64,000 nt of DNA, taken from Psoroptes ovis. Lineage: Eukaryota > Arthropoda > Arachnida > Sarcoptiformes > Psoroptidae. How positions within the stretch are numbered: the stretch's first letter is position 1; every line of letters starts with the position of its first letter. Location of the stretch: assembly GCA_002943765.1 (NCBI GenBank), contig PQWQ01000033.1, positions 129,001 through 193,000 on the forward strand, written 5' to 3'. The notes beneath the pieces are model-generated. The model was given only the letters and a program-made list of their open reading frames with translations. It was not told the DNA's origin and ran no database searches. The position numbers and the translations under genes are program-made. Below, piece by piece: positions 1 to 10,767 of this stretch.

Positions 1-52
1 TCATGAAGAACTCTATTCAATTAAGCAGAATGAACTTTTCGGATGACCTAAT
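1..52 (+). mobile_element. MITE family 1 copy, cut by window edge
   Basis: Only the right-hand part is in the window: the GAACAACTC-like middle, GCAGAATGAACTTTTCGGA and a degenerate CCTAATA end. Confidence 0.75.
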
Positions 53-204
53 ATTTTCATTATTTTTTTTCTTTGGTAAAATTATATCGTTTAAGATTGA
101 GTTTTGTATTCAAATTTCCGGACCATAATTTTATCATGATTATAATGATGTAAAGTCACACAAACACCCATACGTCCTCTTATGAATACACACACCAAAA
201 TATA

Positions 205-286
205 TTACATTGTTCGGAAAGTTTTGGCCGATTTTCATGAACAACTCTATCGAATTAAACGGAATGAACTTTTCGGACAGCCTAAT
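205..286 (+). mobile_element. MITE family 1 copy
   Basis: Left arm is degenerate (TTGTTCGGAAAGTTTTGGCC). The right arm AACTTTTCGGACAGCCTAA is intact and followed by TA. Confidence 0.8.
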
Positions 287-981
287 ATATCGAAGCATAT
301 CATTTACTCCATGTCAAAATCATTTTTCAATTATCATCCAAACATGACATTATTATATCACAAATTCTACAGAAAAATCATTTTTGATTATTTTCTGTTG
401 GAATCAAATGTTCCGTATTGCGTATTGCGTGACGGCTAAATTCATACGACGAATCATTTCGAACGGATTCAATCATTCGAATGATTGTATGATTGATTTG
501 GTCATAATAAATCAACACGTTTTGAATTATATGGGCTCCAATTGATCATAAATCCATGAATTTAGAATAGGCCCAGAGAGCCAAAGGGACTCATTTTCAA
601 TGTCGAAAGCTTATCAAACATTGAATTTACTGTCAGAAATTTCTATGATATGAGATATGGAATGGTGAAAAAAATCAAGGACAAATTAATTATCTCGAAA
701 AATGGCAGTAACCAAAATTTGATTATCTTAAACTCGACTTGTTAAGTGCCATTTCAATGATAAGCTATGAAGGTTCTGGTGCTCCAAGAGAGCCAGTCGA
801 ATGCAAAGAGCTTTTTCATCAACAACTATCGATTGTAGTCATTCGAAATGAAAAATCGATCTAATCGATTGTTGATGATGGTTGCGTGTTTATGTTTTTC
901 AAAAATTAAAATTGTCTTTTCAATCAATTTGAAGTTTGAAACAGCACATTTAGCACGCGATTTTAATTCCAATAATTCAAA

Positions 982-1494
982 ATGTCTGACGATGAATATG
1001 AGGGTGATTAGTAAGTTAACCGAAATTATTCAATGTAAATGATACCTTAATAATTCTAATATTTTCCCGGTCTTTAGCCTTGGCAATGATTTCGATGATG
1101 CAGCAGATGCAGATGACATTGGTGATGATGCCGTAGATGATGAAAATGTTGATTTTTTACCAGCTGATCAAATGCAACAGAAACAAAATGCAAAGAAAAT
1201 TACTACACCTTATATGACGAAATATGAGCGTGCCCGGGTGCTAGGGACTCGGGCATTACAAATAGCAATGTGTGCACCAATCATGGTCGAGCTGGAAGGT
1301 GAAACTGATCCGCTGAAAATTGCTATGAAGGAACTGAAGTACGGAACTTTGAACTCAAATTTTCAATTTGAACTTATCTAACCCCTTTACTTTAATTTCA
1401 CAGAGAACGAAAAATCCCATTGATCATACGAAGATTTCTACCCGACGGTAGTTATGAAGATTGGGGCATAGATGAGCTGATCATAAATGATTGA
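982..1494 (+). CDS. RNA polymerase subunit RPB6 (shared by Pol I, II, III)
   Basis: Small common subunit of the nuclear RNA polymerases, needed for assembly and stability of the core. Three exons fit the family exactly: 982-1010, 1078-1338 and 1404-1494, with GT-AG introns and intact phase, giving 126 residues against about 127 in other animals. The N-terminal third is acidic (D/E-rich), as usual for RPB6. The conserved core follows, with ITTPYMTKYERARVLGTRAL, CAPIMVELEGETDPL and the C-terminal IIRRFLPDGSYEDWGIDEL. The start is the ATG of MSDDEYE. The gene is convergent with the FLVCR-type gene at 1548, with only 53 bp between the two stop codons. An AATAAA at 1537-1542 can serve as its poly(A) signal. 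Identity is very sure. The first exon is short and rests on phase and the acidic continuation. Confidence 0.95.
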
Positions 1495-1547
1495 ATCGAA
1501 TTAAATTTGTATTATTTCATTGACTAATTTGGATTAAATAAAACATT

Positions 1548-2954
1548 TCAAATTTTACTTTTTAAATTTGATTTAATCAATTTAATTGCATTTTGTGCAT
1601 CTTGCCGTCGAAGATCATTGGTGACCATCATTGTCAACAAAGTCCCAATGAACAATATGATTGTGAATAGTATATTCAACCAAAATGGTCCGATTTCATC
1701 GATCAATAATCCAGCTAAATATGTAAGAATAATACCGAATATTTGTGCCGAAGTATTCAACAGGCCAGCTGATATACCTTCAGGTTGTGGATATGAAATT
1801 TCGGCTGCAAATTCGAAACCAATCGGCAGATATCCAGCCATGAAAAAGCCTAGCAGTATTGTGACTGCATACATAATCAAAAGTGATTTCAATTTCAATA
1901 CGATTGCAAATATCAAACAGCCAATCATTGAGAACAGGTAGGTAATTATTGTGACCAATTTAAATTTACCCGAATATCCCAGGATATAACCACATATGAT
2001 TGAACCAAATATGCCCGAAATTATGAGCAATGAACCCATGAAACCGGCATCATTCTTGTATTCATTGCCCATTGTCGTTACGACAAGTGAACCAAGAACA
2101 GTACTAATGGCATAGCAAATACCAACATTCAATCCGTAACTAATGAATATCAAATTGAAATTAGAATTGGTGAACAATTGTTTCATCGAATCGAAATAGG
2201 ATTCTTTTTCAGCTTTTCGTAGTAAATCTTGTGCTTTTGATGGCGCCACTGGTGGTTTATCTTGAAAAAATAGTATGATCAGCAAGGCTATGGCCACGGT
2301 TATCACTGTCGTTGGCCATGTCAGCCATTTCAGTCCTTGTTTGATTTGATCAATTTCAGCTGGTGATAATTCGATCGCGATCGATTCATCAGTTGGGTTG
2401 GTCGCGGTTGTTGTTGTTGTATTGGATGATGATGACAATTCAGGCATAAGTAGCGGGGGCAGGAAAAATCCAATAACTATTCCCAGCTGATTACCGAAAA
2501 CCCCGTAAGCAGTGGCTATTGTTACTTCTTCAGTGGCAAACCATGTGGCCGATAATACAGGTGGAATATTCAAAATGAATAACTGGGCCGAAGCAATTAT
2601 TGTTTGACCAATCATAGCGATCACGAAACCCGTACGATCCAACGAAAAACACTTGACGAAAGCACCTACAGCATTACTAGTTGAACCAACAATCAATGAC
2701 CACCGAAGTCCATAGCGATTAAGGAAAAATGTTGCCGGTACAATAGCGATTATGTATGAAATCATATAAATAGTCGATGTACTATTAATCCAAAATGTAG
2801 ATACATTATAATATTGTTTAGCTTGTGATTCAATGATTGCATAAATGACCCAATGAAATGAATTACTCATCGATAGTAATATGAACAATAGCAGCAGCAG
2901 ATATCGAATTGGATATACTTTATATTTTTCACTCGACGTGGATTTGGTTGTCAT
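1548..2954 (-). CDS. FLVCR-family major facilitator transporter, copy 1
   Basis: Single-exon membrane protein of 468 residues with about 12 hydrophobic segments, the size expected for the major facilitator superfamily. Family marks are VFGNQLGIVIGFFLPP in the first half and GYLPIGFEFAAEISYPQPEG followed by SAGLLNTSAQIFGI near the end. These are the FLVCR signatures; vertebrate FLVCR1/2 move choline, ethanolamine or haem across membranes. Substrate here is not readable from sequence. The N-terminus is short and polar, and an acidic cytosolic loop with SPAEIDQIKQGL precedes helix 7. It lies in tandem with a close paralogue at 3572-5181 on the same strand, which points to local duplication. Unlike that copy it lacks the intron in the NxSAQ region. 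The C-terminus is LIKSNLKSKI. Confidence 0.9.
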   Translation of the reverse strand: MTTKSTSSEKYKVYPIRYLLLLLFILLSMSNSFHWVIYAIIESQAKQYYNVSTFWINSTSTIYMISYIIAIVPATFFLNRYGLRWSLIVGSTSNAVGAFVKCFSLDRTGFVIAMIGQTIIASAQLFILNIPPVLSATWFATEEVTIATAYGVFGNQLGIVIGFFLPPLLMPELSSSSNTTTTTATNPTDESIAIELSPAEIDQIKQGLKWLTWPTTVITVAIALLIILFFQDKPPVAPSKAQDLLRKAEKESYFDSMKQLFTNSNFNLIFISYGLNVGICYAISTVLGSLVVTTMGNEYKNDAGFMGSLLIISGIFGSIICGYILGYSGKFKLVTIITYLFSMIGCLIFAIVLKLKSLLIMYAVTILLGFFMAGYLPIGFEFAAEISYPQPEGISAGLLNTSAQIFGIILTYLAGLLIDEIGPFWLNILFTIILFIGTLLTMMVTNDLRRQDAQNAIKLIKSNLKSKI

Positions 2955-3167
2955 AGTTTGGGAACCAGATTCGAATTTTTTTCAAAGGCACCAAAAAGCA
3001 TTCAATCAAATTCAATGAAATTTGGCCGAAATAATGACAAGTTTTATTAATCGAAAATTGATTTATTCATAGAAAAAATCCAAATTTAATAACATTTAAT
3101 TAAATTTGATTAATCGAATTTCCCAATTTCCAATTTGTATTCGGGGCAATTCAAATTTGGGTAATAT

Positions 3168-3250
3168 TTAGGCTGCCCGAAAAGTTCATCCCTCCTAATC
3201 CAATCGAAGTTGTTCATGAAAATTGGCCAGAACTTTTCGGACAGTCTAAT
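3168..3250 (-). mobile_element. MITE family 1 copy
   Basis: Left arm reads GGCTGCCCGAAAAGTTCA and right arm AACTTTTCGGACAGTC. It sits between the two FLVCR-type genes. Confidence 0.85.
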
Positions 3251-3571
3251 AATTAAAAAGTTTATTTGTTCGTCACAAGGCATTATGTGTATGTGTTTAT
3301 TGAGGGTAAAGTGCACATTTGAATTAAAATTAAGTCAACATTAGTAATAATGATTAAGGGTGAAATATGAGAAATCACAATTGAGTCATAAGGTTTAACA
3401 ATAGCCTTAACATTGAATCAGAACAAATTCATGTAAACAAAGCATGCTTGGTTATTAAAAAGCCAATGATATACAATTTGAAATAAAATTAATTAAAAAT
3501 TTAAAATCTTAACATGTTGAGCCCGGCGTCGTTGGTTCCCAAGTACCTACAGTTCAACTTTCATTTGTGTG

Positions 3572-5181
3572 TCAAACATTTGTATGGATATGTGCGTTAC
3601 GTCGCCGTAGATCATTTTGAATGAACAGTGATAAAAATACACCGATGGTCAGCACAATGATATAACCAATATTGGCCCAAACTGCACTGAAATTTTCAAT
3701 TATTGGTGTCGATGCATAAGTGAATATGATGCCGAATATCTATTGAAGGGTAAGAATTTGATTAAAATTCGAATTTAAATCAAAATGCTAAGTGATAATA
3801 CCTGTGCTGAGGCATTCAATAAACCAGCCGATGTACTTTCCGGTTGTGGATAACTGACTTCGGCTGCAAATTCAAAACCAATCGGCAAATAACCGGTCAT
3901 GAAAAATCCTAGAATGGCACATGTCGCATACAACAGGTAAATTTGACGTATTTGAATTGCTATGGCGAATGCTGCCGTACCGGCTAATGAAAATAGATAA
4001 ATCAAAATGTTCACCAAACTAAATCTTCCTGACCATCCAAGCAAATAACCACAGATAATCGATCCGAGAACGCCGGATAATGTAATTATCAAGCCCATAT
4101 AACCGGCTTGAGCCAGATAATTCTCGCCCAGAGACCTGGTAATCATTTGACTTATAACAGTTGAAAGGGCATAAAAAACACCGGTCATTAATCCATAATT
4201 AATTAATAATAATACAAAATTTTTATTCACGGCCAATTGTTTGATCGATTCAAGGTAAGATTGCTTTTGTTCTGATTGTTCCATTAATCGTAACATTGCT
4301 TGAGCTTTACTAGGTGGATGCTCGGGTCGTTCTTTGAACACAAATAATACGAGGAAAAATAAAATAGTTGTAAGTGCTGATAAACCATATGAAAGTATAC
4401 GAAATCCGCGTTCAATATGAGCAATTTGTTCGTGGGAAAGTTCCGTAGTGGTTTGATTCGGGCTCGATGAATTCAAATCAGGCATAACCAACGGGGGTAT
4501 TAAGAAACCTAGCGCTATACCAACTTGATTACCGAAAACACCGAATGATGTAGCTCTGGTCACTTCGTTCAATGGAAACCATTGTGCAGCAAGCATTGGT
4601 GGTATATTAAGGGTGAACAATTGTGCAATAGCGACCATAGTTTGGCCAGACATGGCCACAAAAAATCTTGATCGATCAATCGAAGCACATTTAATCCATG
4701 ATCCAAGCGTATTGATAAATGAACCAATGATCAAACATATTCGCATACCATAACGATCTTGCATATAGGTCGACAACGATATACCAACAATATAGATAAA
4801 CATATAAATGACCGATGTACAATTGACCCAAAATGTTGTTATATGATAATAATCACGAACAATAGCCTCAATGATTGCATATTCTATCCAATGAAATGAA
4901 TTCGATGCCGATAATGTACTGAATATCGTTAATAACAGGAATCTTATTCGATATACTTTGAATTCGCCATCATTCATCATATGATCAGCTGATTTCGAAT
5001 TATCTTTACGATTCGAATCATTATCATTCAAATTACTAATATTCGATGATTGTAATGATGGACGATTATTATGGTAATCATCATTGGTCATTGCGGTCAT
5101 ATTGGACAACGAAGAATCGGCACGATAAGTTTCATTTATTTGACCATTTTTTACACATTCAACTTGTTGGTTTTTAGCCAT
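3572..5181 (-). CDS. FLVCR-family major facilitator transporter, copy 2
   Basis: Paralogue of the gene at 1548-2954, coding for 515 residues in two exons (5181-3802 and 3739-3572). The donor follows the CAG of the ASAQ motif in phase 0. The acceptor resumes with IFGIIFTYAS, which restores the same sequence seen uninterrupted in the first copy. The N-terminus carries an extra polar stretch of about 75 residues, rich in N, S and D, before the first helix. VFGNQVGIALGFLIPP and GYLPIGFEFAAEVSYPQPES mark the FLVCR family (choline/ethanolamine/haem transport in vertebrates; substrate unknown here). The last exon ends with NDLRRRNAHIHTNV, matching NDLRRQDAQ in copy 1. Identity of the family is sure; the exact orthologue is not. 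Confidence 0.9.
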
Positions 5182-6845
5182 ATTTATTTTGTTTGGTCAA
5201 TCAATTATTTGATCGATAAGTAAATAAATGATGAATGGAAGCAATTGATCCGATGATTGGTGGTGAAAAGTCGATTAAACTAATTAAAATACAAATGATA
5301 TGATGAGATTTATTATCGATGTATATAATTGCACAATTGGTAAGTATTTAAACAGAAAAATTATGCAGCACATTTAAGTATAAACACATCAATTAAAGTG
5401 TACATTTACTATTATCAGATTGATGATATGAGATCTGATCAATTTAATTTCAATTGAAATTTGTTGATTTATTTGAGCTTTATATGTTTGTTTATCATCA
5501 AAACAATCGAATCGAAATGTTTTTGAATAGAAAAATGGCCATAAATATACATTATTTACACATATTTGTTTATATTTCATTTATTTTCACCAATTGTTGC
5601 ATCTATTTTCCATACAAATCGATCAAAATTCATTCATATTTCAATCAAAAATAATTCGAAACAATAAATCCTTGCCCATATTCAATAAATGATGATTCAT
5701 TGTATTACCATGGATATTCAATTCAATTCAATTTATTCAAATTTCCAAGTCATTATCAAATACATTTAAATAATACACGTGTTTCTATTCGGCCCGTATC
5801 AAAATCGAATCAAATCAATTCGATTTTCTTTGAGTCATCAATTTTTTTGCCGAATCAAGTTCAAATTTGCTTCTTGTGAATATATTACAAGTCGGATGCT
5901 GTTTGATCTGAAAATATTGATTAAGAAAATGTATTTAGAAATTTCAATGATTATTATTTGAAATTAGGCTGTCCGAAAAGTTTTTGCTAATTTTCATGTA
6001 CAACTCTATTGGATTGAGCGGATTAAACTTTTTGGACAGCTTAATACTTGAAATTATCTTATCTCTTCATACCATTTAATGGCCCATATTGATAAACATG
6101 GAAAAATTGTTACATTGATTTAAATTAAGGATGATTATTGATTCATTGTAATTTCTGTAGTGGCTGTTGATTTGACTGATCTTTGATTTCTTTGTTGAAC
6201 ACTTGAAATTTTAAATGATCCCTCAAAGGTCTATGAATAGGTTACTTGATCAGATTGAGGTTATTTGATTCAATGATTCAATAATAGTTTTATATTTAAT
6301 TGCGATTGATTCTAAAATAGCCAAATAAAAATTTTTTTTGGTCCAAAAAAAATTGCGTCCTATCATTTATTGATGGTAGTTTTCAATTTTAAATCAGATC
6401 AGCTGATGGCGTATAAATATGTTTTAAAATTTTTGTTTTATCAGAAGCAATTGACGTAGTAATACGTCCTATATCGATTAACTTAGAAAATCGAAGGCAC
6501 TGAGGAGTAGAGTTTAAATTTTAATAGGCCGGCACAGCCATCGATCAGCTGTGTTTTGTTTTTATGTTTTGGTATTTGTTTTCATTTTTTAATATTTTTT
6601 ACATGAAGAATATTCAATTTGAAAAAATCATTTATCTTTGGCCAAATATTGTTGAGTCAATCATCAAATAATCATCCAAACAGAATCGGCAACCATTGAG
6701 GACTAATTGTTGAGAGAATCTTGGGCCAAATTTTTCAAAATTTGAATGAATCTCATGAACTAATCAGAATTCTAATTGTTTTGATTCCGTAAATTTGAAT
6801 GACCCATTTGAAAAATTGACCAATTTATTTCGAAAAGAGTGAAAA
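5182..6845. other. Intergenic region between FLVCR copy 2 and TMEM39
   Basis: Divergent intergenic DNA of 1.66 kb with no credible gene. It contains a family 1 MITE (5964-6044), two CAGCTG E-box-type words in palindromic settings (6400-6405 and 6546-6551), and the word TTGCGTCCTATCATTTAT at 6353-6370 that recurs near LAMTOR3. Confidence 0.55.
5964..6044 (+). mobile_element. MITE family 1 copy
   Basis: Arms GGCTGTCCGAAAAGTTTT and AACTTTTTGGACAGC. The middle keeps CAACTCTATTGGATTGAGCG. Confidence 0.85.
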
Positions 6846-8360
6846 ATGGGTAAAAATAATAAAGTTTACCTACTGCCAACACGTGGCCGTAATAATTTGA
6901 CAAAATTACCACCAAAATATTCATCATATGAAGCAAACGGTGGTGATCGTATGGAACCAAACATGGTATTTACACCACCGGATCATGTTGATTTGCCAGA
7001 ATTATCGGATGAAAATGAACTGCTGTATGAAATACAAACCATTGTTATATTTGTCATTGCAATGTCAACACAATATTTGAATCTATTCCGGACATATTGG
7101 TGGATGCCCGATACTTATCGCCGATATGCAATGGTAAAGTCAATGAAATGATTTGTGATTGATTGATTGGGGACTAATTTAGATATATTTCACACAGAAC
7201 TTTCATCTAATCAATCCATATGTAGTAGGATTTTGTACGACGACAATCGTTAAATCATTCATATCGAATCTATTTATTAAATTATCAAATTTATTACCCG
7301 TATCCATACGGCTATCATACATTTATCTCGTCAACATGGTCATATGTTTGGTATTTTTCTACATACAAACCTATTTACTCCTTATATTGTTTCAAACATA
7401 TAGTTTCATTGGTTTGATTACATTTCTATGTCCCTTGCTAATCTATTCAATTCTTTATTCACCGAATCTGATTCGCACTTATCAATGGATTCGAGATTCC
7501 GAGACAACCAATATGGATATTTGTATGCAAGCAATTCAATTCATCATACAACCAACAACCCTGTCATCATCCGGGGTCAATTGTTTTCCAACAAATATTC
7601 AACATCATTGTACAACAATATCACCTTACTTGATCCGAGATGAAGTGGAAAAATTAAAGAATATATTCAATGATCGGTTGAAATTTATAATATTTCGTTC
7701 GATATATGTATCATATTATGGTTCATTTTTACCATTGACCATTGTACCGATTCAACATGAATATGATTCACTGTGGACAGCCCAACACATTGCCATTACT
7801 TGTATGTGTACATTTTTTATGCTTACATCACATTTATATTCCCCACAATTTTATGATTTGCTGCACCGGTCATCGCTGCATTTGGGTAAATGGCAAAAAC
7901 TTGAATCAAGAAATACTGTACTGCCATGTGCATCATGGACCGATACCATTATTTATGGTCCTGGTATTGTTGTAAGGCATTTTAAAGAATATTTCAAGTC
8001 TGAAGCCAATATGACTTGTGCTGAACCTGGTAATCAATCACATTTTCGTTTCTATGTAAGTTTTAGCTTAAATCTAAGAGGTTATACCCTTATCATATTA
8101 ATTGTTTCGAATTATTTTAAATTTAGATTGTATTCTCCGATCCATCATGTGGATTTTTAACCCTATTACTATCGATAATCAGTGTAATCATATTTCAATT
8201 CATACTGCTGTGTCGTAGTTATGAATGGTATAAACTGATATCAATGTCTCTGCTGATGTTGACCAATTCATTGGCCGTATTTCGTTTGATAAGATCATTT
8301 TGGATATTGAAAGAAATCTATAAACATGAACGACATTTTATTGATCCTAAATCTGAATAA
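6846..8360 (+). CDS. TMEM39 family multi-pass membrane protein
   Basis: Three exons (6846-7133, 7198-8055, 8127-8360) give 459 residues, close to human TMEM39A at 488. Diagnostic stretches: an N-terminal QYLNLFRTYWWMP helix end, NFHLINPYVVGF directly after intron 1, SPYLIRDEVEKLKNIFNDRL in the cytosolic loop, and FYDLLHRSSLHLGKWQKLE followed by GIVVRHFKEYF. About eight hydrophobic segments are visible. TMEM39A/SUSR2 is an ER membrane protein linked in animals and C. elegans to ER-to-Golgi transport, collagen secretion and autophagy control. The C-terminal exon supplies the last two helices and ends HERHFIDPKSE. Splice phases are 0 throughout. Identity is confident; the A or B paralogue cannot be assigned. 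Confidence 0.93.
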
Positions 8361-8531
8361 ATTTCAATGATTTGATTGGATGAATTTCATTAATTTTTGA
8401 ATTTATTCATATATGAAATTATTGATTATTATTATTTGGACACACATTTTCAAATTGTATTTCATTATTTTAATTCATCTCCTCTGTTATTTACATTGAA
8501 TTAATAATTAATAATTGATAACTGATTTCAA

Positions 8532-9125
8532 TTAATCAAAATAATCGGCCAAAATTTGAAAAATAGCTTTGCTATCTGGTTCCAAAGCAAACAAGGTACC
8601 TATTGGGCATTGATTCGAGGCAATGAATGCTACGATAAATTTTTGTGAAAAAATTTTCATAATTTGAAATCGATCATATTCAAGCAAGATTTTCGCGGGT
8701 GAATCCAAATTCATTTTATGGATATTTTCACTTGAGGTTATAAGCTTTTGATGCAACATTGTTGGTTGGAATGAACCATCTGTGATCGAGTCATTTATCA
8801 CTATTTATGGTAAGAGAACAATTTCAATTGGAATTAATCAAAATGAAGACCCATGAATACCTTTCAGTAGGAATGCACCTTCCCGGTCACTGATGAATGC
8901 GGCATATCCATCGAATTGCTTCAGCAATGTTTGTAATTCTCGGTCCAATTCCTGTCCGAAATTCATTGGGTAAAAATGAAAAATCATTAATCAAATCAAT
9001 AGGGTACAAACCTCAAGCAATGGTGGTGCATTTGCTGAACTGCCACCAGCTGATGATTGACCAGTCGGTTTTTGAGTCATGGATGTATTTGCAGCAGCGG
9101 TTGAAGCCGTATTTTTACCAGGCAT
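8532..9125 (-). CDS. LAMTOR3: LAMTOR3 / MP1, Ragulator subunit
   Basis: Roadblock-fold subunit that pairs with LAMTOR2 in the Ragulator complex on late endosomes and lysosomes, where it anchors Rag GTPases for mTORC1 and scaffolds MEK1-ERK signalling. Exons are 9125-9012, 8951-8861 and 8800-8532, coding for 157 residues. The conserved part starts ELDRELQTLLKQFDGYAAFI and continues with ISDREGAFLLK, then QKFIVAFIASNQCPIGTLFA and a closing helix with SKAIFQILADYFD. The family is usually about 124 residues. The excess is a 38-residue N-terminal tail rich in T, A, S, Q and P that forms its own exon. The start ATG lies 254 bp from the LSm5 start on the other strand, so the two probably share a bidirectional promoter. 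Confidence 0.92.
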
Positions 9126-9379
9126 TTTTCACTGTCAGAATTGATCGATTAACTGGATCAGTCGTCAAATAAATCGCCCACAAAATTATTTAAAATGATT
9201 GGTCAAAGTCTTTGTTTACAAACAAAAAAATTGCGTCATTTCATTTATGAATTGATCATCAAATTTTCAAAATCACATGTTTTTCAATTTTTGATAAAAA
9301 AAATCAAATTTCATTCGATTTCGATTATGCTATATTACATCGAATCTCATTAACCACTGATCAGCTTTAAACACCCAGA
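9126..9379. promoter_or_regulatory. Putative bidirectional promoter LAMTOR3 / LSm5
   Basis: The 254 bp between two head-to-head housekeeping genes must hold both promoters. No TATA box is placed convincingly. The word TTGCGTCATTTCATTTAT at 9231-9248 resembles one upstream of TMEM39, and GATCAGCT lies at 9360. Confidence 0.45.
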
Positions 9380-9923
9380 ATGGCCACCTCTACCCCTGTG
9401 GTTAATCCATCAACCATACTGCCCCTAGGTGCTTATCTCTTTGATTGATTTGACCTGTTTATATCAATATTTTCTATTTAAAACAGAATTAATCGATAAA
9501 TGTATCGGTTCTCGTATTCATATTATCATGAAAAATGACAAAGAAATTGTTGGCACCTTGTTGGGGTTCGATGATTTTGTCAGTAAGTTCATTTTAGTTT
9601 GAAATATTTGAAAACTTGATTAATTTTCACTGAAATACCTTGAATCCTCTCATGACAGACATGGTCCTTGAAGATGTGACCGAATAGTAAGTCATTCTTA
9701 ATTCAAAATGCCTTTTAATCGATTTTTACCTGCTAATACCTAAACAGTGAAAATACCTTGGAAGGTAGACGTGTCACTAAGCTGGATCAAATCCTATTGA
9801 ATGGTATCAATATTTGTATGGTTAGTTTCTATTGTGAATCATCTCAGATCTGCCATTAATTTCTTTGATTTTTCCCTTATACATCCAAAGATGGTACCAG
9901 GTGGTGAAATGCCTGACCCTTAA
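9380..9923 (+). CDS. LSM5: U6 snRNA-associated Sm-like protein LSm5
   Basis: Subunit of the LSm2-8 ring that binds the 3' U tail of U6 snRNA, and of the LSm1-7 ring in mRNA decay. Five small exons (9380-9428, 9487-9582, 9659-9686, 9748-9820, 9891-9923) join in phase to 92 residues, the family length being about 91. The Sm1 motif is CIGSRIHIIMKNDKEIVGTL with GFDDFVNMVLEDV, and Sm2 is ILLNGINICMMVPGG. The last two exons carry the invariant LNG and the PGG ending. A family 2 MITE starts 44 bp after the stop and lies in the presumed 3' UTR. It is convergent with UQCRH. Confidence 0.95.
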
Positions 9924-9966
9924 AAGTATTGGCCAAAATATTCGAAATACAAATTCATATTCAATG

Positions 9967-10090
9967 TACAGAGTTTTGAAGTTTTTATTCAGAGTTTTAA
10001 AGTTGATTTTCGTAGTTTTGAATGAAATTTCTGATCGTAAAATTACGAAATTTAATTTTAAAACTATGAATTAAAACTTTTAACCTTGTA
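9967..10090. mobile_element. MITE family 2 copy
   Basis: Fold-back element of about 124 bp. Left end CAGAGTTTTGAAGTTTTTAT, right end AAAACTTTTAACCTTG, flanked by TA on both sides. The middle keeps TCGTAGTTTTGAATG and ATTACGAAATT. Confidence 0.75.
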
Positions 10091-10265
10091 ATTTTTCCTC
10101 AGCTAATTCCATTAACATTCATCATGTTTAAACATTTTAAATGTCAAATAGAATAAAATGAATCGAATTTTCTTTGAATAAAAATTTCAAATTTTATTAA
10201 TTCATCTTATTTCAAATTTTGAAAAATCAAATACAGCTAAATTCAATTAAAGATTTAAAGAGGGT

Positions 10266-10514
10266 TCAAACAAGTTTCGAGAACAATTTCGGTGCCACAC
10301 AATGATCAACACAATGTAAGAAATCGACAATTTCTTCAAAACAATTTTCAGTGGTGGCTGATCGTGAATTTACCCGGTCATTACATTGGTCATATTTATC
10401 TTTTAGCGCTTGACAATGTTCACTTGTACATTTTTCACGCAACACAGTCATTGGATCGACTAATTCTTGTTCTTCTTCTTCTTCGGCAGCTACTTTTGGG
10501 ATTAGTTTGTCCAT
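10266..10514 (-). CDS. UQCRH: Cytochrome bc1 complex subunit 6 (hinge protein)
   Basis: Acidic small subunit of respiratory complex III, located on the intermembrane-space side near cytochrome c1, where it helps cytochrome c docking. Single exon, 82 residues. The N-terminus has the run EEEEEQELVDP typical of the family. Four cysteines match the twin-cysteine helical hairpin: EHCQALKDKYDQC pairs with ENCFEEIVDFLHCVDHC. DHCVAPKLFSKLV is the family C-terminus. It has extra cysteines (REKC and FLHC) compared with the vertebrate sequence, in which FLHA is usual. No presequence is present, consistent with import through the Mia40 pathway. Confidence 0.93.
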   Translation of the reverse strand: MDKLIPKVAAEEEEEQELVDPMTVLREKCTSEHCQALKDKYDQCNDRVNSRSATTENCFEEIVDFLHCVDHCVAPKLFSKLV

Positions 10515-10767
10515 TTTTTCCAGATTAATCGGCTAAGGAATTAAGCAGGGAACCAAATTGATTAAAGATTTAAAATACTTAAATGCTTTGAGAGGTAATA
10601 TCAATAATCACAAAAACCAAAACAAAACTTTGCATCATAAGTTTTACAGGACAAAAAGTACAAAGTGGTGAAAGAGAACAGAAAACAAAATGGGTTAATT
10701 CATAAAGGACGTTTTTGAATTTTTTTTTTTGAATTCGAATGTTTTTATTTGGTGAAAATTAATTTAT

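Larger units (their letters stand above)
1..981. other. Non-coding stretch before RPB6
   Basis: No coding region supported. It holds two family 1 MITE copies (1-52 cut by the window edge, and 205-286). The remainder is AT-rich unique sequence, including the RPB6 promoter, in which I see no clear core element. Confidence 0.6.
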
